A stretch of 64,000 nucleotides of DNA from Mangrovivirga halotolerans (GTDB lineage Bacteria > Bacteroidota > Bacteroidia > Cytophagales > Cyclobacteriaceae): positions 124,001-188,000 of the forward strand of contig NZ_JAPFQN010000011.1 of NCBI RefSeq assembly GCF_026241165.1, given 5' to 3'. A program made the translations under genes and the position numbers. Under the pieces are notes generated by a model. That model did no database searches. It was not told the origin of the DNA and was given only the letters and a program-made list of their open reading frames with translations. Shown in pieces: positions 8,538 through 16,403 of this stretch (its first letter is position 1; each line of letters begins with the position of its first letter).

Positions 8538-9497
8538 ATGAGCGAAGATAAGAAAACCCAGGGAACTCCGACACCTGGAAACAAACCTCCTAAGAAAGAA
8601 AGTGAAGGTACTAACAAAACGGTGATCACTGTTCTGATTGGTGTTCTATTTGCTATTAATTTGTTATTGGGATACTTATGGTGGCAAGACAACCAGGATT
8701 ACCAAAAGCAAGAAAGTGCAATGCAATCAGAAATCTCAGCACAAGTTAAAAAGCTTGATGAATTGAGCGTGGAGCTGGAAGAAAAGATTGCTACAATAGA
8801 AAGACTTGGTGGTGATGTAGAAGAACTGAAAAAAGTTAAGGCGGAACTTGAAGCTGAAAAAGAAAAATTCAAATCTCAGGCTAACTGGGCGACAACTAAT
8901 TTAAATCGTCTCAAAAACAAAGTTGAAGGTTACGAGGAGCTGTTAGTTCAAAAGGATGAAGAAATAGCAGACTTGAAAGCAATAAATGAAGCCTTGTATA
9001 CCGAAAACACCGATTTAAAAACAGAGAAAGAAAATCTTAATGACAGTATTGGTGAATTATCTGAAGTAAGGGAACAACTACAGTCGAAAGTTGAAATGGC
9101 TTCAAGATTAAAAGCCGAAAATATTACGGTAGCTGCAGTAAACGACCGTGGTAAAGAAAGAGAAGGTGAATTCAGAAACAGACACATTGACCAGTTAAAA
9201 GTTTCTTTTAATCTGGCAAAAAATGATGTTGCTCCTATAGAAGGAAAAGATATCTTTATCCGAGTTATAGACAATAATGGCCAGGTAATTTTTGATGTAG
9301 CCAAAGGCTCTGGCACATTTATGTTGAATAACAAAGAGGAGTTTTATACCAGTAAAAAGAATATCCTCTTTGACAACACCAGACAACAATTAACTTTCCT
9401 ATACGAAAAAGGCAGTGAGTATGAGGAAGGCGAATACGTGGTTGAGATCTGGGCTGAAGATTATATTATAGGAGAAGAGACATTTACTGTTAAGTAA
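8538..9497 (+). CDS. Single-pass membrane protein with long periplasmic coiled coil
   Basis: 319 residues, family not recognised. A polar, Pro/Lys-rich cytoplasmic head (1-27) precedes one transmembrane helix, TVITVLIGVLFAINLLLGYL (28-47). A heptad-rich coiled coil covers roughly 55-195 and is rich in Glu, Lys and Leu. The C-terminal 110 residues look like a beta-sandwich (FIRVIDNNGQVIFDVAKGSG; YVVEIWAEDYIIGEETFTVK). Topology suggests a periplasm-spanning rod or scaffold with a terminal beta domain. It is a single-gene unit ending in a strong terminator. Confidence 0.75.
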   Translation: MSEDKKTQGTPTPGNKPPKKESEGTNKTVITVLIGVLFAINLLLGYLWWQDNQDYQKQESAMQSEISAQVKKLDELSVELEEKIATIERLGGDVEELKKVKAELEAEKEKFKSQANWATTNLNRLKNKVEGYEELLVQKDEEIADLKAINEALYTENTDLKTEKENLNDSIGELSEVREQLQSKVEMASRLKAENITVAAVNDRGKEREGEFRNRHIDQLKVSFNLAKNDVAPIEGKDIFIRVIDNNGQVIFDVAKGSGTFMLNNKEEFYTSKKNILFDNTRQQLTFLYEKGSEYEEGEYVVEIWAEDYIIGEETFTVK

Positions 9498-9513
9498 GAA
9501 ATAATAGCAAAGT

Positions 9514-9551
9514 AAAAAGGGGAGTTTGTGATCACAAACTCCCCTTTTTTT
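9514..9551. terminator. Bidirectional terminator, 36-bp perfect palindrome
   Basis: Positions 9514-9549 form an uninterrupted inverted repeat centred on GATC: AAAAAGGGGAGTTTGTGA followed by its exact complement, then T at 9550-9551. It separates the coiled-coil gene from the convergent EEP gene and has a U tract on either strand. Confidence 0.9.
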
Positions 9552-9567
9552 ATCTTAATTCTTAATA

Positions 9568-10461
9568 TTAATTATCGACAATGGTCATAACAGGCATATG
9601 ATCCGAAATCTCGAAAAGATACGTCGGATAATTCTCATTTAATTTTAATGTTTGAGTATTCACCACATTATCAAATAATTCATTTGTGATCAATATATGA
9701 TCAATATGACTTGGATATGAAGGGTAACTCCAATAAGTGCTTGACCCCTGCTCTATAGCCATATCAGCAAATTGATAATCCGGATCTTCAACAAAATTAT
9801 CATAAGCACCATTTGAATCATTGATTTCCTCATTATAATCACCAATTACCAGAACATTATCATTAGGATATTCTGAATCCAGAAATGCTTTCAAACTAGC
9901 CGATGCCTGGGTTCTTCTAAAGCCACCGTCGGTACAGCATTTCATATGCAGATTGATAACTCTGGAGGTATTTCCATTAGTATGAGTCACTTCAATCATA
10001 ATCGGTGGTCTTCCTGCAAAATAGCTCACATCAGCTGTAAGAATAGAACTAACACTTGAAACAGAAGAAAACGATTCTGTTCTCCATAAAAATGCAAGAT
10101 TTAATCCTGCTGCATTTGAAACAACTTTTCCTTCCCAGCCAGTCAGTAAATTATCAAGACGTGTAAATTCACTAACATCAGATATTTCCTGAAAACCAAT
10201 TAAATCAACATCAAGTGAATCAATGATTCTGGCTACCTGATCAACAACCTCAGGGTCATCGTCAAGAGGAAAAAATTCCAGGTTCCAGGTCATCACTTCT
10301 AAAGTGGTATCTGTTGCTAAAGTCGGTCCGTCAACCGGTAATTCTATCACCTCATCATCCTCTTCTGGGATAGGTTTTACTTTTTCGGATATTTCTTCTT
10401 TACAACCAAATGCAAGAAGTAATAAAAATAGAAAAGAAAACTTTTTGTAATTCAACTCCAT
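9568..10461 (-). CDS. Endonuclease/exonuclease/phosphatase (EEP) family lipoprotein
   Basis: 297 residues. A lipoprotein signal ends LLAFGC with Cys20, followed by KEE, which resembles the Bacteroidota surface-export signal. The EEP (DNase I-like) fold motifs are complete: VMTWNLEFF (Asn60), LIGFQEI (Glu92), VINLHMKC (His172), VIGDYNEE (Asp208, Asn210), SHIDHILIT (Asp254) and ISDHMPV (Asp287, His288). These residues coordinate a divalent metal and cleave phosphodiesters in the family; the substrate may be nucleic acid or a lipid/sugar phosphodiester. It lies 21 bases downstream of a second EEP gene. Confidence 0.88.
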   Translation of the reverse strand: MELNYKKFSFLFLLLLAFGCKEEISEKVKPIPEEDDEVIELPVDGPTLATDTTLEVMTWNLEFFPLDDDPEVVDQVARIIDSLDVDLIGFQEISDVSEFTRLDNLLTGWEGKVVSNAAGLNLAFLWRTESFSSVSSVSSILTADVSYFAGRPPIMIEVTHTNGNTSRVINLHMKCCTDGGFRRTQASASLKAFLDSEYPNDNVLVIGDYNEEINDSNGAYDNFVEDPDYQFADMAIEQGSSTYWSYPSYPSHIDHILITNELFDNVVNTQTLKLNENYPTYLFEISDHMPVMTIVDN

Positions 10462-10482
10462 ATTTAACTATATCTTAAAAAA

Positions 10483-11511
10483 TTAATTTATTGTATTCGA
10501 CTTCAGTATAATATAGGTAGGTAAATGATCACTATAGCCGCCATCAAAACGATCTCCCACGAAAGATCTTAGAGGATACCCGGCATAATCACCATCCTGA
10601 ACAAGCATTTTTTCCTGAACATACACCCTGAAAGAATTATCTATGTACTTCAATCCTTCAGCGTCATTCGTTTCTAATAAACCCTGGCTAATAATAATCT
10701 GATCAAAAAGGTTCCATGCACCTCTGTATTTTAATGTCCCATATCCTTTTTTATGGGTAGCATAAGAAGTATTAAATAATTCACCGTCATCTAATTTTTC
10801 CTCTTTGCCTTCAGCCAATAAATACTCAGTGATTGATTTATTATATGGATCGTCGTTAAAATCACCCATGATAATAATTTTTGCATCAGAATTTTCAGAC
10901 TGCAATTCAGCAACTTTTGATCTTAATATCTTTGCAGCAAGAATTCTTTTCTCTTCTTTTCCTCCTCTTCTCGAAGGCCAGTGATTCACAAAAAAATGCA
11001 ATGTATCGTTATTCATTAACCCTTTGACATACAAGATGTCCCTGGTTTTAAAATCAGAATTTTCCGGGTCAATTACCTCCAATTGTTCTGTATAAAACGG
11101 AGTGAATTTTCCTGGATTATACATCAATGCTACATCAATACCTCTTCCGTCAGGAGAATTAAAATGAACAACATTGTAATTCAACCCATATCTTCTTAAT
11201 ACAATAGCAAGATGCTCCACAACAGCCCTATTTTCAATCTCACAAACACCTAGCACATCTGGGCCTCCATTTACAGATGCTATTACACTAGCCATATTTC
11301 CAAGCTTTTTAAAATATCTGTCTCTGCCCCATTGTTTTTCTCCACCAGGTAAAAACTCTTCGTCTCGGATATTGGGATCATCGATTGTGTCAAACAAATT
11401 TTCCAGATTATAAAAAGCAATAGTTGACTGAAATGTGGTCTGGTCACCTGATTGCGCAACACAGAAATATCCAATAAATGCTAAGAAAAAAATATGTAAT
11501 GATTTAGCCAT
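10483..11511 (-). CDS. Secreted endonuclease/exonuclease/phosphatase (EEP) family protein
   Basis: 342 residues. A type I signal peptide covers residues 1-19 (cleavage near CVA-QS). Motifs are AFYNLENLFDT (Asn36), VLGVCEIENR (Glu91), FFVNHWPSRRGG (His177), IIIMGDFNDDP (Asp217, Asn219), AWNLFDQIIIS (Asp270) and YSDHLPTY (Asp328, His329). The NLENLFDT and NHWPSRRGG segments are typical of Bacteroidota secreted nuclease-like EEP proteins. It is the first gene of the two-gene minus-strand unit that diverges from the TonB receptor gene. The neighbouring EEP protein is only distantly similar, so this is not a recent duplication. Confidence 0.88.
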   Translation of the reverse strand: MAKSLHIFFLAFIGYFCVAQSGDQTTFQSTIAFYNLENLFDTIDDPNIRDEEFLPGGEKQWGRDRYFKKLGNMASVIASVNGGPDVLGVCEIENRAVVEHLAIVLRRYGLNYNVVHFNSPDGRGIDVALMYNPGKFTPFYTEQLEVIDPENSDFKTRDILYVKGLMNNDTLHFFVNHWPSRRGGKEEKRILAAKILRSKVAELQSENSDAKIIIMGDFNDDPYNKSITEYLLAEGKEEKLDDGELFNTSYATHKKGYGTLKYRGAWNLFDQIIISQGLLETNDAEGLKYIDNSFRVYVQEKMLVQDGDYAGYPLRSFVGDRFDGGYSDHLPTYIILKSNTIN

Positions 11512-11627
11512 ATCTCAAAAATTATTCGATTTCCAAATGCAAGGATAATCATAATAGGAGAATATTATACTATCAAGGTATTAACAAATTATTAATATTG
11601 AATTCTTTTTTTTGACAAAAACATATT

Positions 11628-11635
11628 TAATTTTG
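11628..11635 (+). promoter_or_regulatory. Bacteroidota -7 promoter element for the TonB receptor operon
   Basis: TAATTTTG fits the -7 consensus TAnnTTTG exactly and is followed by CAGTC, as at the rpsF promoter. It lies about 120 bases upstream of the receptor ATG, leaving a long leader. A TTG at 11612-11614 is closer than a normal -33 element, so only the -7 part is called. Confidence 0.6.
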
Positions 11636-11755
11636 CAGTCGAAAATGTAAGATCAGCCAATTGAAATATTTTTTTCAAACAGAGAACTAACTAACTGATT
11701 TATTTTTAAGCAGCCAACTAAGACAATTTTATTTTTAGACCAAACATCCATCAAA

Positions 11756-14350
11756 ATGAGAAAAATGTTAAGGATCTTTATCCTTATCCTGGGAATGCTT
11801 GTAACTACACAGGTAAGTGCGCAAGAAAAAGCAACCGTAACAGGTAAGGTACTTGATGCTGACAATAAAGAACCTCTAATAGGAGTTTCTGTCATTGTCA
11901 AAAACTCAACAAAGGGAGTCATAACTGACTTAAACGGAGAATTTAAAATATCCGGACTTCCAACTTCAAAAACAGTATTTACATTAAGCTACATTGGATT
12001 TGAAACTAAAGAAGTAACTCTTAATTTAAAAGAGGGAAATAATTCATTGGGAACAATCGAATTAATTTCAGACGTTACTTCGTTAGATGAGGTTCAGGTT
12101 TTTGCTGATGTTGTTGTAGACAGAAAAACACCTGTTGCTGCTTCTACAATAAAAGCAATCACCATTGATGAACAGCTTGGTGCAATGGCGCTACCAGAGT
12201 TACTAAACTCAACACCTGGTGTTTACGCTACTAAAGGGAGCGGAGCATATGGTGATGCAAGAGTCAATATTCGAGGTTTCGAACAAACTGAAATATTGTT
12301 TATGATCAACGGTGTCCCTTTGAACGATATGGAGAACGGACGTCTATATTGGTCAAACTTTGCCGGTTTAAGTGAGATCACAAGTAACATGCAGGTTCAA
12401 AGAGGCCTTGGAGCATCAAAACTAGGTCTTAACTCAGTTGGAGGTACTATTAATATTGTTACAAAACCTTCTGAAGAAGAAGCCGGAGGACAATTTGATG
12501 TCAGATTGAATTCAGGAACGTGGGATAACAGATATAGCTTAACGCTTAATTCAGGTCAATTAGAAGGTGGATGGGCTTTTACCTTCCAGGGTGCCCGAAC
12601 TACAGGTGATGGATATAAAAAAGGTGCATATACTGATGCCTGGTCATATTTTTTCAATGCACAGAAAACCATCAATAACAATCATACATTAATGTTTACA
12701 ATCTTTGGTGCTCCAGCTGAGTACGGAAGAGCCTGGAACACGAATACTGCAGAGTATGAATTAAGAGATAATTACTGGTTCAATCCTGCCGTTGGATATT
12801 ATAAGGGTGGATTATATAATAGTTCACAAGGATATTCTCATAAACCACAAGCTACATTAAACTGGTATTGGGATATCAATACAAAAATGTCCTTATCTAC
12901 TTCAGCCTATGTTTCTATCGCAAGAGCATATGGTACAAGTATAGGAAGAGCTAGCAATGCTCCATCAGTACCTGAGGACAATGATGGTTATATCAATTTC
13001 GAATTGATTGATGAACTAAATACTGCTAATGAACAAACGGTAAACAACGTATACGGAACTAGCAATAGCATTTCAGGAGCATCATCATTATTCTACCTTC
13101 AAGGAAGGCACAACAATCATAACTGGATAGGAGCAATATCCAACTTAAATTGGGATGTATCTGATGCTGGAGACCTTGTTTTAGGTGTTGATGTAAGAAC
13201 CTACAAGGCACTTCATTATGCTTCAGTCGAAGACCTTCTTGGTGGTGAATTCTTCCTGGATAGCAACAATGGTACAGATAATAATATCCTGAACCCTAAT
13301 AATGCGGCTAGATTGGGTGATAAAGTATACTATAATTATGATGGCCATGTTAAGTGGGGTGCTTTATTCGGACAATATGAGCATGATTTCGGTAAATTAA
13401 ATGCATTTGTCTCTGTAAACCTTAGCAGAAGCCAAATGTATCGATATGGAAATTTCTGGAATGGAAGTTCTTATAATATCAATAATAGTTTCGGAAAATC
13501 AGATGTAAGAGTATTTAATAATTACAATGCTAAAGCTGGTTTAAATTATAACATTGATGGTAAGCAAAATATCTTCGTTAATGGTGGCTATATCACAAGA
13601 GCTCCATTCCTAAGAAACTCTTTCATCGATGCCCGTTTTTCAAACGATTACCTGAAAGGATTAACTAATGAAAAGATTACAGCTGCAGAGCTGGGTTATT
13701 CATATCGTACTAGCCGTTTAAGTGCAAATATCAATGCTTACTGGATCAGATGGAATGACAAAGCATTCTCTTCATTTGTAACTGACCCGGAAACTTTTGA
13801 TAGAACTTTCTTTGCCGTAACCGGTCAATCACAAGAACATAAAGGAATTGAAATGGATGCAAGATTTCAATTACTACCGGGACTAGAGGCAACAGGTATG
13901 GTCTCATTAGGAGATTTCACTTATTTAAATGATGTTAATACAGTTTTAACTGATGAAGAAGGTAATTCCGATGAAGTAAATATGCTAATTGGTGGCCTTC
14001 CGGTAGGTAACTCTGCTCAAACAACTGGTTTCATAGGTTTACACTACAAAGGAATAAAAGATTTTTATATAGGTACCAGAATCAATTATTTCGCAGATCT
14101 GTATGAGGAATATGATCCTACAGTTGCTATTGGCAATGAAAATGTAGAAGTGAGAAAACTCGATAATTATAAAATTGTTGATGTTTACGCAGGATATTAT
14201 TTTGAAATTAATGGATTGAAAGCCCGAGTCAATGGAAATGTAAACAACCTGTTTGACGAGCTCTATATTCGTAGAAGTGATCAGAGATACAATGGTGAAG
14301 ACTATGGTTTTGGAATCACGTATAATGCTGGTCTTAATATCTATTTCTAA
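11756..14350 (+). CDS. TonB-dependent receptor with carboxypeptidase regulatory-like domain
   Basis: 864 residues. A signal peptide (1-22, ending VSA-QE) is followed by a carboxypeptidase regulatory-like beta-sandwich (about 25-110; TGKVLDADNKEPLIGVSVIV), a plug domain (about 125-235; ALPELLNSTPGVYATKGSG, NIRGFEQTEILFMINGVPLN, GGTINIVT) and a 22-strand barrel ending in the aromatic NIYF. It imports a ligand too large for porins, using TonB energy. It is shorter than SusC proteins and no SusD partner follows; instead three lipoprotein genes do. The divergent EEP enzymes suggest a shared substrate. Confidence 0.93.
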   Translation: MRKMLRIFILILGMLVTTQVSAQEKATVTGKVLDADNKEPLIGVSVIVKNSTKGVITDLNGEFKISGLPTSKTVFTLSYIGFETKEVTLNLKEGNNSLGTIELISDVTSLDEVQVFADVVVDRKTPVAASTIKAITIDEQLGAMALPELLNSTPGVYATKGSGAYGDARVNIRGFEQTEILFMINGVPLNDMENGRLYWSNFAGLSEITSNMQVQRGLGASKLGLNSVGGTINIVTKPSEEEAGGQFDVRLNSGTWDNRYSLTLNSGQLEGGWAFTFQGARTTGDGYKKGAYTDAWSYFFNAQKTINNNHTLMFTIFGAPAEYGRAWNTNTAEYELRDNYWFNPAVGYYKGGLYNSSQGYSHKPQATLNWYWDINTKMSLSTSAYVSIARAYGTSIGRASNAPSVPEDNDGYINFELIDELNTANEQTVNNVYGTSNSISGASSLFYLQGRHNNHNWIGAISNLNWDVSDAGDLVLGVDVRTYKALHYASVEDLLGGEFFLDSNNGTDNNILNPNNAARLGDKVYYNYDGHVKWGALFGQYEHDFGKLNAFVSVNLSRSQMYRYGNFWNGSSYNINNSFGKSDVRVFNNYNAKAGLNYNIDGKQNIFVNGGYITRAPFLRNSFIDARFSNDYLKGLTNEKITAAELGYSYRTSRLSANINAYWIRWNDKAFSSFVTDPETFDRTFFAVTGQSQEHKGIEMDARFQLLPGLEATGMVSLGDFTYLNDVNTVLTDEEGNSDEVNMLIGGLPVGNSAQTTGFIGLHYKGIKDFYIGTRINYFADLYEEYDPTVAIGNENVEVRKLDNYKIVDVYAGYYFEINGLKARVNGNVNNLFDELYIRRSDQRYNGEDYGFGITYNAGLNIYF

Positions 14351-14364
14351 AAAGATAAATCACG

Positions 14365-15408
14365 ATGAAATACTTTAATAAATATAAAATATTCTTTCTC
14401 TCTTTGTTTGCGATATCTTTCGTCGCATGTGAAGATGAATCTTTGAAAGAACAAGTAACCACAACTTTTGGTCCGGAGTTTAATGCGACCATAGATGAGA
14501 GTGTTGGTAATAATTTAAACTCAAAAGAAGTTACCGTTAATTTCTCAAGAGTAATAGCAGGAGATGCTGCAATCAATATAGATATCTCCTCAGAATCAAT
14601 CTACGGAGTCAATTATATTACTTATCCTCCGATGGTTGAAGATGGTAAACTTACTTTATTCGCTGAAAGAGGAGAAACTTCAGCATCGTTCACGGTTACT
14701 TCACTTCACGATGAAAAATACACAGGAGGTAACAATCTTAAATTTTCATTAGATCAATTTAATGGAGAATTAAAATCTCAGGCAGGTGGCTCATTCAATT
14801 TATATATTAACGATGCCGATGTACCTGAACTCCTGACAACATTTACTTTTAATGAGTACGGTAATTTTGAGACTCCTGATTTTCCATTTATGGTAAAAAC
14901 TGTACCCGGGTTTAAAACCGATCGTGGGTGGCAAACCAGAGCATTTTTTGGTTTTGATGAAACCACCGGGCTTCAGGCAAGCGCTTATGGTGGCAATCCC
15001 GGAGCTGATAATTCCTGGTTGATTTTAAATTTGAATGATGTAGTCAAAGATTCAAATTCAGAAAACATTAATACATCTTCTCTTGAAGCATTAGTACTAT
15101 CCATGATGATTGAAAGTTACTACGATGGATCTGGAGAATTGGAATTGAAATATTCTACTGATTTCGATTCAGAAGCAGAGAATCCTGAGGATTTCACCTG
15201 GACTACTGTTGAAAGCTTTTCACAAAACTTACCTGAAAAAGGATCTGGGTCAGCTAATGCTCCTGATGGGTATTGGAAAAAAGTTACAGCAGATCTTTCT
15301 GAGGCAGCAGGAAGTGAAACTCTTTACATTGCATTCCATTTTTATAATGCGTCAAGTGCAAATTCAGTTTCTTATACTATTGATAATCTAGAAATAAGAG
15401 GAGAATAA
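14365..15408 (+). CDS. Acidic-tail surface lipoprotein, choice-of-anchor J-like C-terminal domain (paralog A)
   Basis: 347 residues. The lipoprotein signal ends with Cys22 followed by EDE, consistent with a lipoprotein export signal. Residues 30-150 look like a Calx-beta-like sandwich (GVNYITYPP, FSLDQFNG, FNLYINDAD). Residues 155-347 form a jelly-roll domain with GFKTDRGW (182-189), YGGNPGADNSWLI (208-220) and a terminal YTIDNLEIRGE, similar to choice-of-anchor J/cleaved-adhesin modules. The same architecture recurs in the next gene. It starts 14 bases after the receptor gene, so it is probably cotranscribed. A ligand-binding role on the cell surface is inferred. Confidence 0.78.
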   Translation: MKYFNKYKIFFLSLFAISFVACEDESLKEQVTTTFGPEFNATIDESVGNNLNSKEVTVNFSRVIAGDAAINIDISSESIYGVNYITYPPMVEDGKLTLFAERGETSASFTVTSLHDEKYTGGNNLKFSLDQFNGELKSQAGGSFNLYINDADVPELLTTFTFNEYGNFETPDFPFMVKTVPGFKTDRGWQTRAFFGFDETTGLQASAYGGNPGADNSWLILNLNDVVKDSNSENINTSSLEALVLSMMIESYYDGSGELELKYSTDFDSEAENPEDFTWTTVESFSQNLPEKGSGSANAPDGYWKKVTADLSEAAGSETLYIAFHFYNASSANSVSYTIDNLEIRGE

Positions 15409-15409
15409 A

Positions 15410-16384
15410 ATGAAAACTATAAATAATATTTTTAAAATCACTTTAGGCTTATTTCTGATTATAGGAATAACCTCATGTGAAGATGAAGCTGTGAATTTTG
15501 ACCTGAACGAAAAGGTTGGTTTCACGGGTAAATCATATGCAATTGAAGAAGGACAATCTCAATCAATTGAGGTATATGTCAATTCTCAATCAGAAGCAAA
15601 TGGAAATGTATCGGTTGAAATCATTCCTTTACAGGATGATTTGGAATATGGAGTTGACTACATTACCATTCCTGCAGCTGTAAATAATGTTGTTTCATTT
15701 AATTATAATTCAGATAACAATTCTTTTGAATTTGTTAGTCTTGATAATGATTATGTTCAACCTGCAAGTAGCATTCTTTTTAAACTGATTTCTGAAAATA
15801 ATGATTTTTCAATCGGTCAGGCTGGAGTTCAATCAACTCAAATATTCATATCAGATAATGATATACCAGTACTTAACAGGTTTTATGATTTCAATGATCA
15901 AACCAACAAGTATGGCATACCTGCAGAATTCACAGAGGAAATAATTGATGGATTCAAAACCGATCGTGGCTGGGGATTACGTGAATATGGAGTTGATGGA
16001 TCATGGGCTGTAAATGCTTCTGGTTACGGTGGTGATGCCGGAACAGAAAATGCATGGTTAATTAATGACGCCATGACTTTATCAGGACAAACCACTGCGA
16101 CTATTTCATTTGATATTTTCAGTAACTATTCAGGTCCTGGTAGAATAAAAGTGCTTTACAGTACTGATTACACCTCAGGAAGCCCTCTTGATGCCAACTG
16201 GACAGAACTTACTGATTACGACACTCAGGCTCCGGCAGCAGGATCCAGAACCTGGACTACAATAAACCTTGATGTACAGGAACTAAACGCTGACAAATTT
16301 GTCATTGCGTTCCAGTTTATCGAAGCAACAAGTAGTTCTTCTTCTTCCTGGGTTATTGATAACCTGTCAATCAATATTGAATAA
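15410..16384 (+). CDS. Acidic-tail surface lipoprotein, choice-of-anchor J-like C-terminal domain (paralog B)
   Basis: 324 residues. The lipoprotein signal ends LIIGITSC (Cys23), followed by EDE. It shares with the preceding protein a Calx-beta-like N-half (EYGVDYITIPAAV, TQIFISDNDIP) and a jelly-roll C-half containing GFKTDRGW (181-188), YGGDAGTENAWLI (206-218) and the ending SWVIDNLSINIE. The two genes are therefore a diverged tandem duplication. The start is one base after the previous stop. A Ser-rich run SSSSSS near residue 310 occupies the loop before the last strand. Confidence 0.78.
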   Translation: MKTINNIFKITLGLFLIIGITSCEDEAVNFDLNEKVGFTGKSYAIEEGQSQSIEVYVNSQSEANGNVSVEIIPLQDDLEYGVDYITIPAAVNNVVSFNYNSDNNSFEFVSLDNDYVQPASSILFKLISENNDFSIGQAGVQSTQIFISDNDIPVLNRFYDFNDQTNKYGIPAEFTEEIIDGFKTDRGWGLREYGVDGSWAVNASGYGGDAGTENAWLINDAMTLSGQTTATISFDIFSNYSGPGRIKVLYSTDYTSGSPLDANWTELTDYDTQAPAAGSRTWTTINLDVQELNADKFVIAFQFIEATSSSSSSWVIDNLSINIE

Positions 16385-16403
16385 CTATTTAAAATAAATA
16401 GAA

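Noticed and set aside
10483-11511. Cys17 of the second EEP protein as a lipobox Cys.
   Set aside because: The preceding residues (IGYF) do not fit a lipobox, and a type I cleavage site follows at once.
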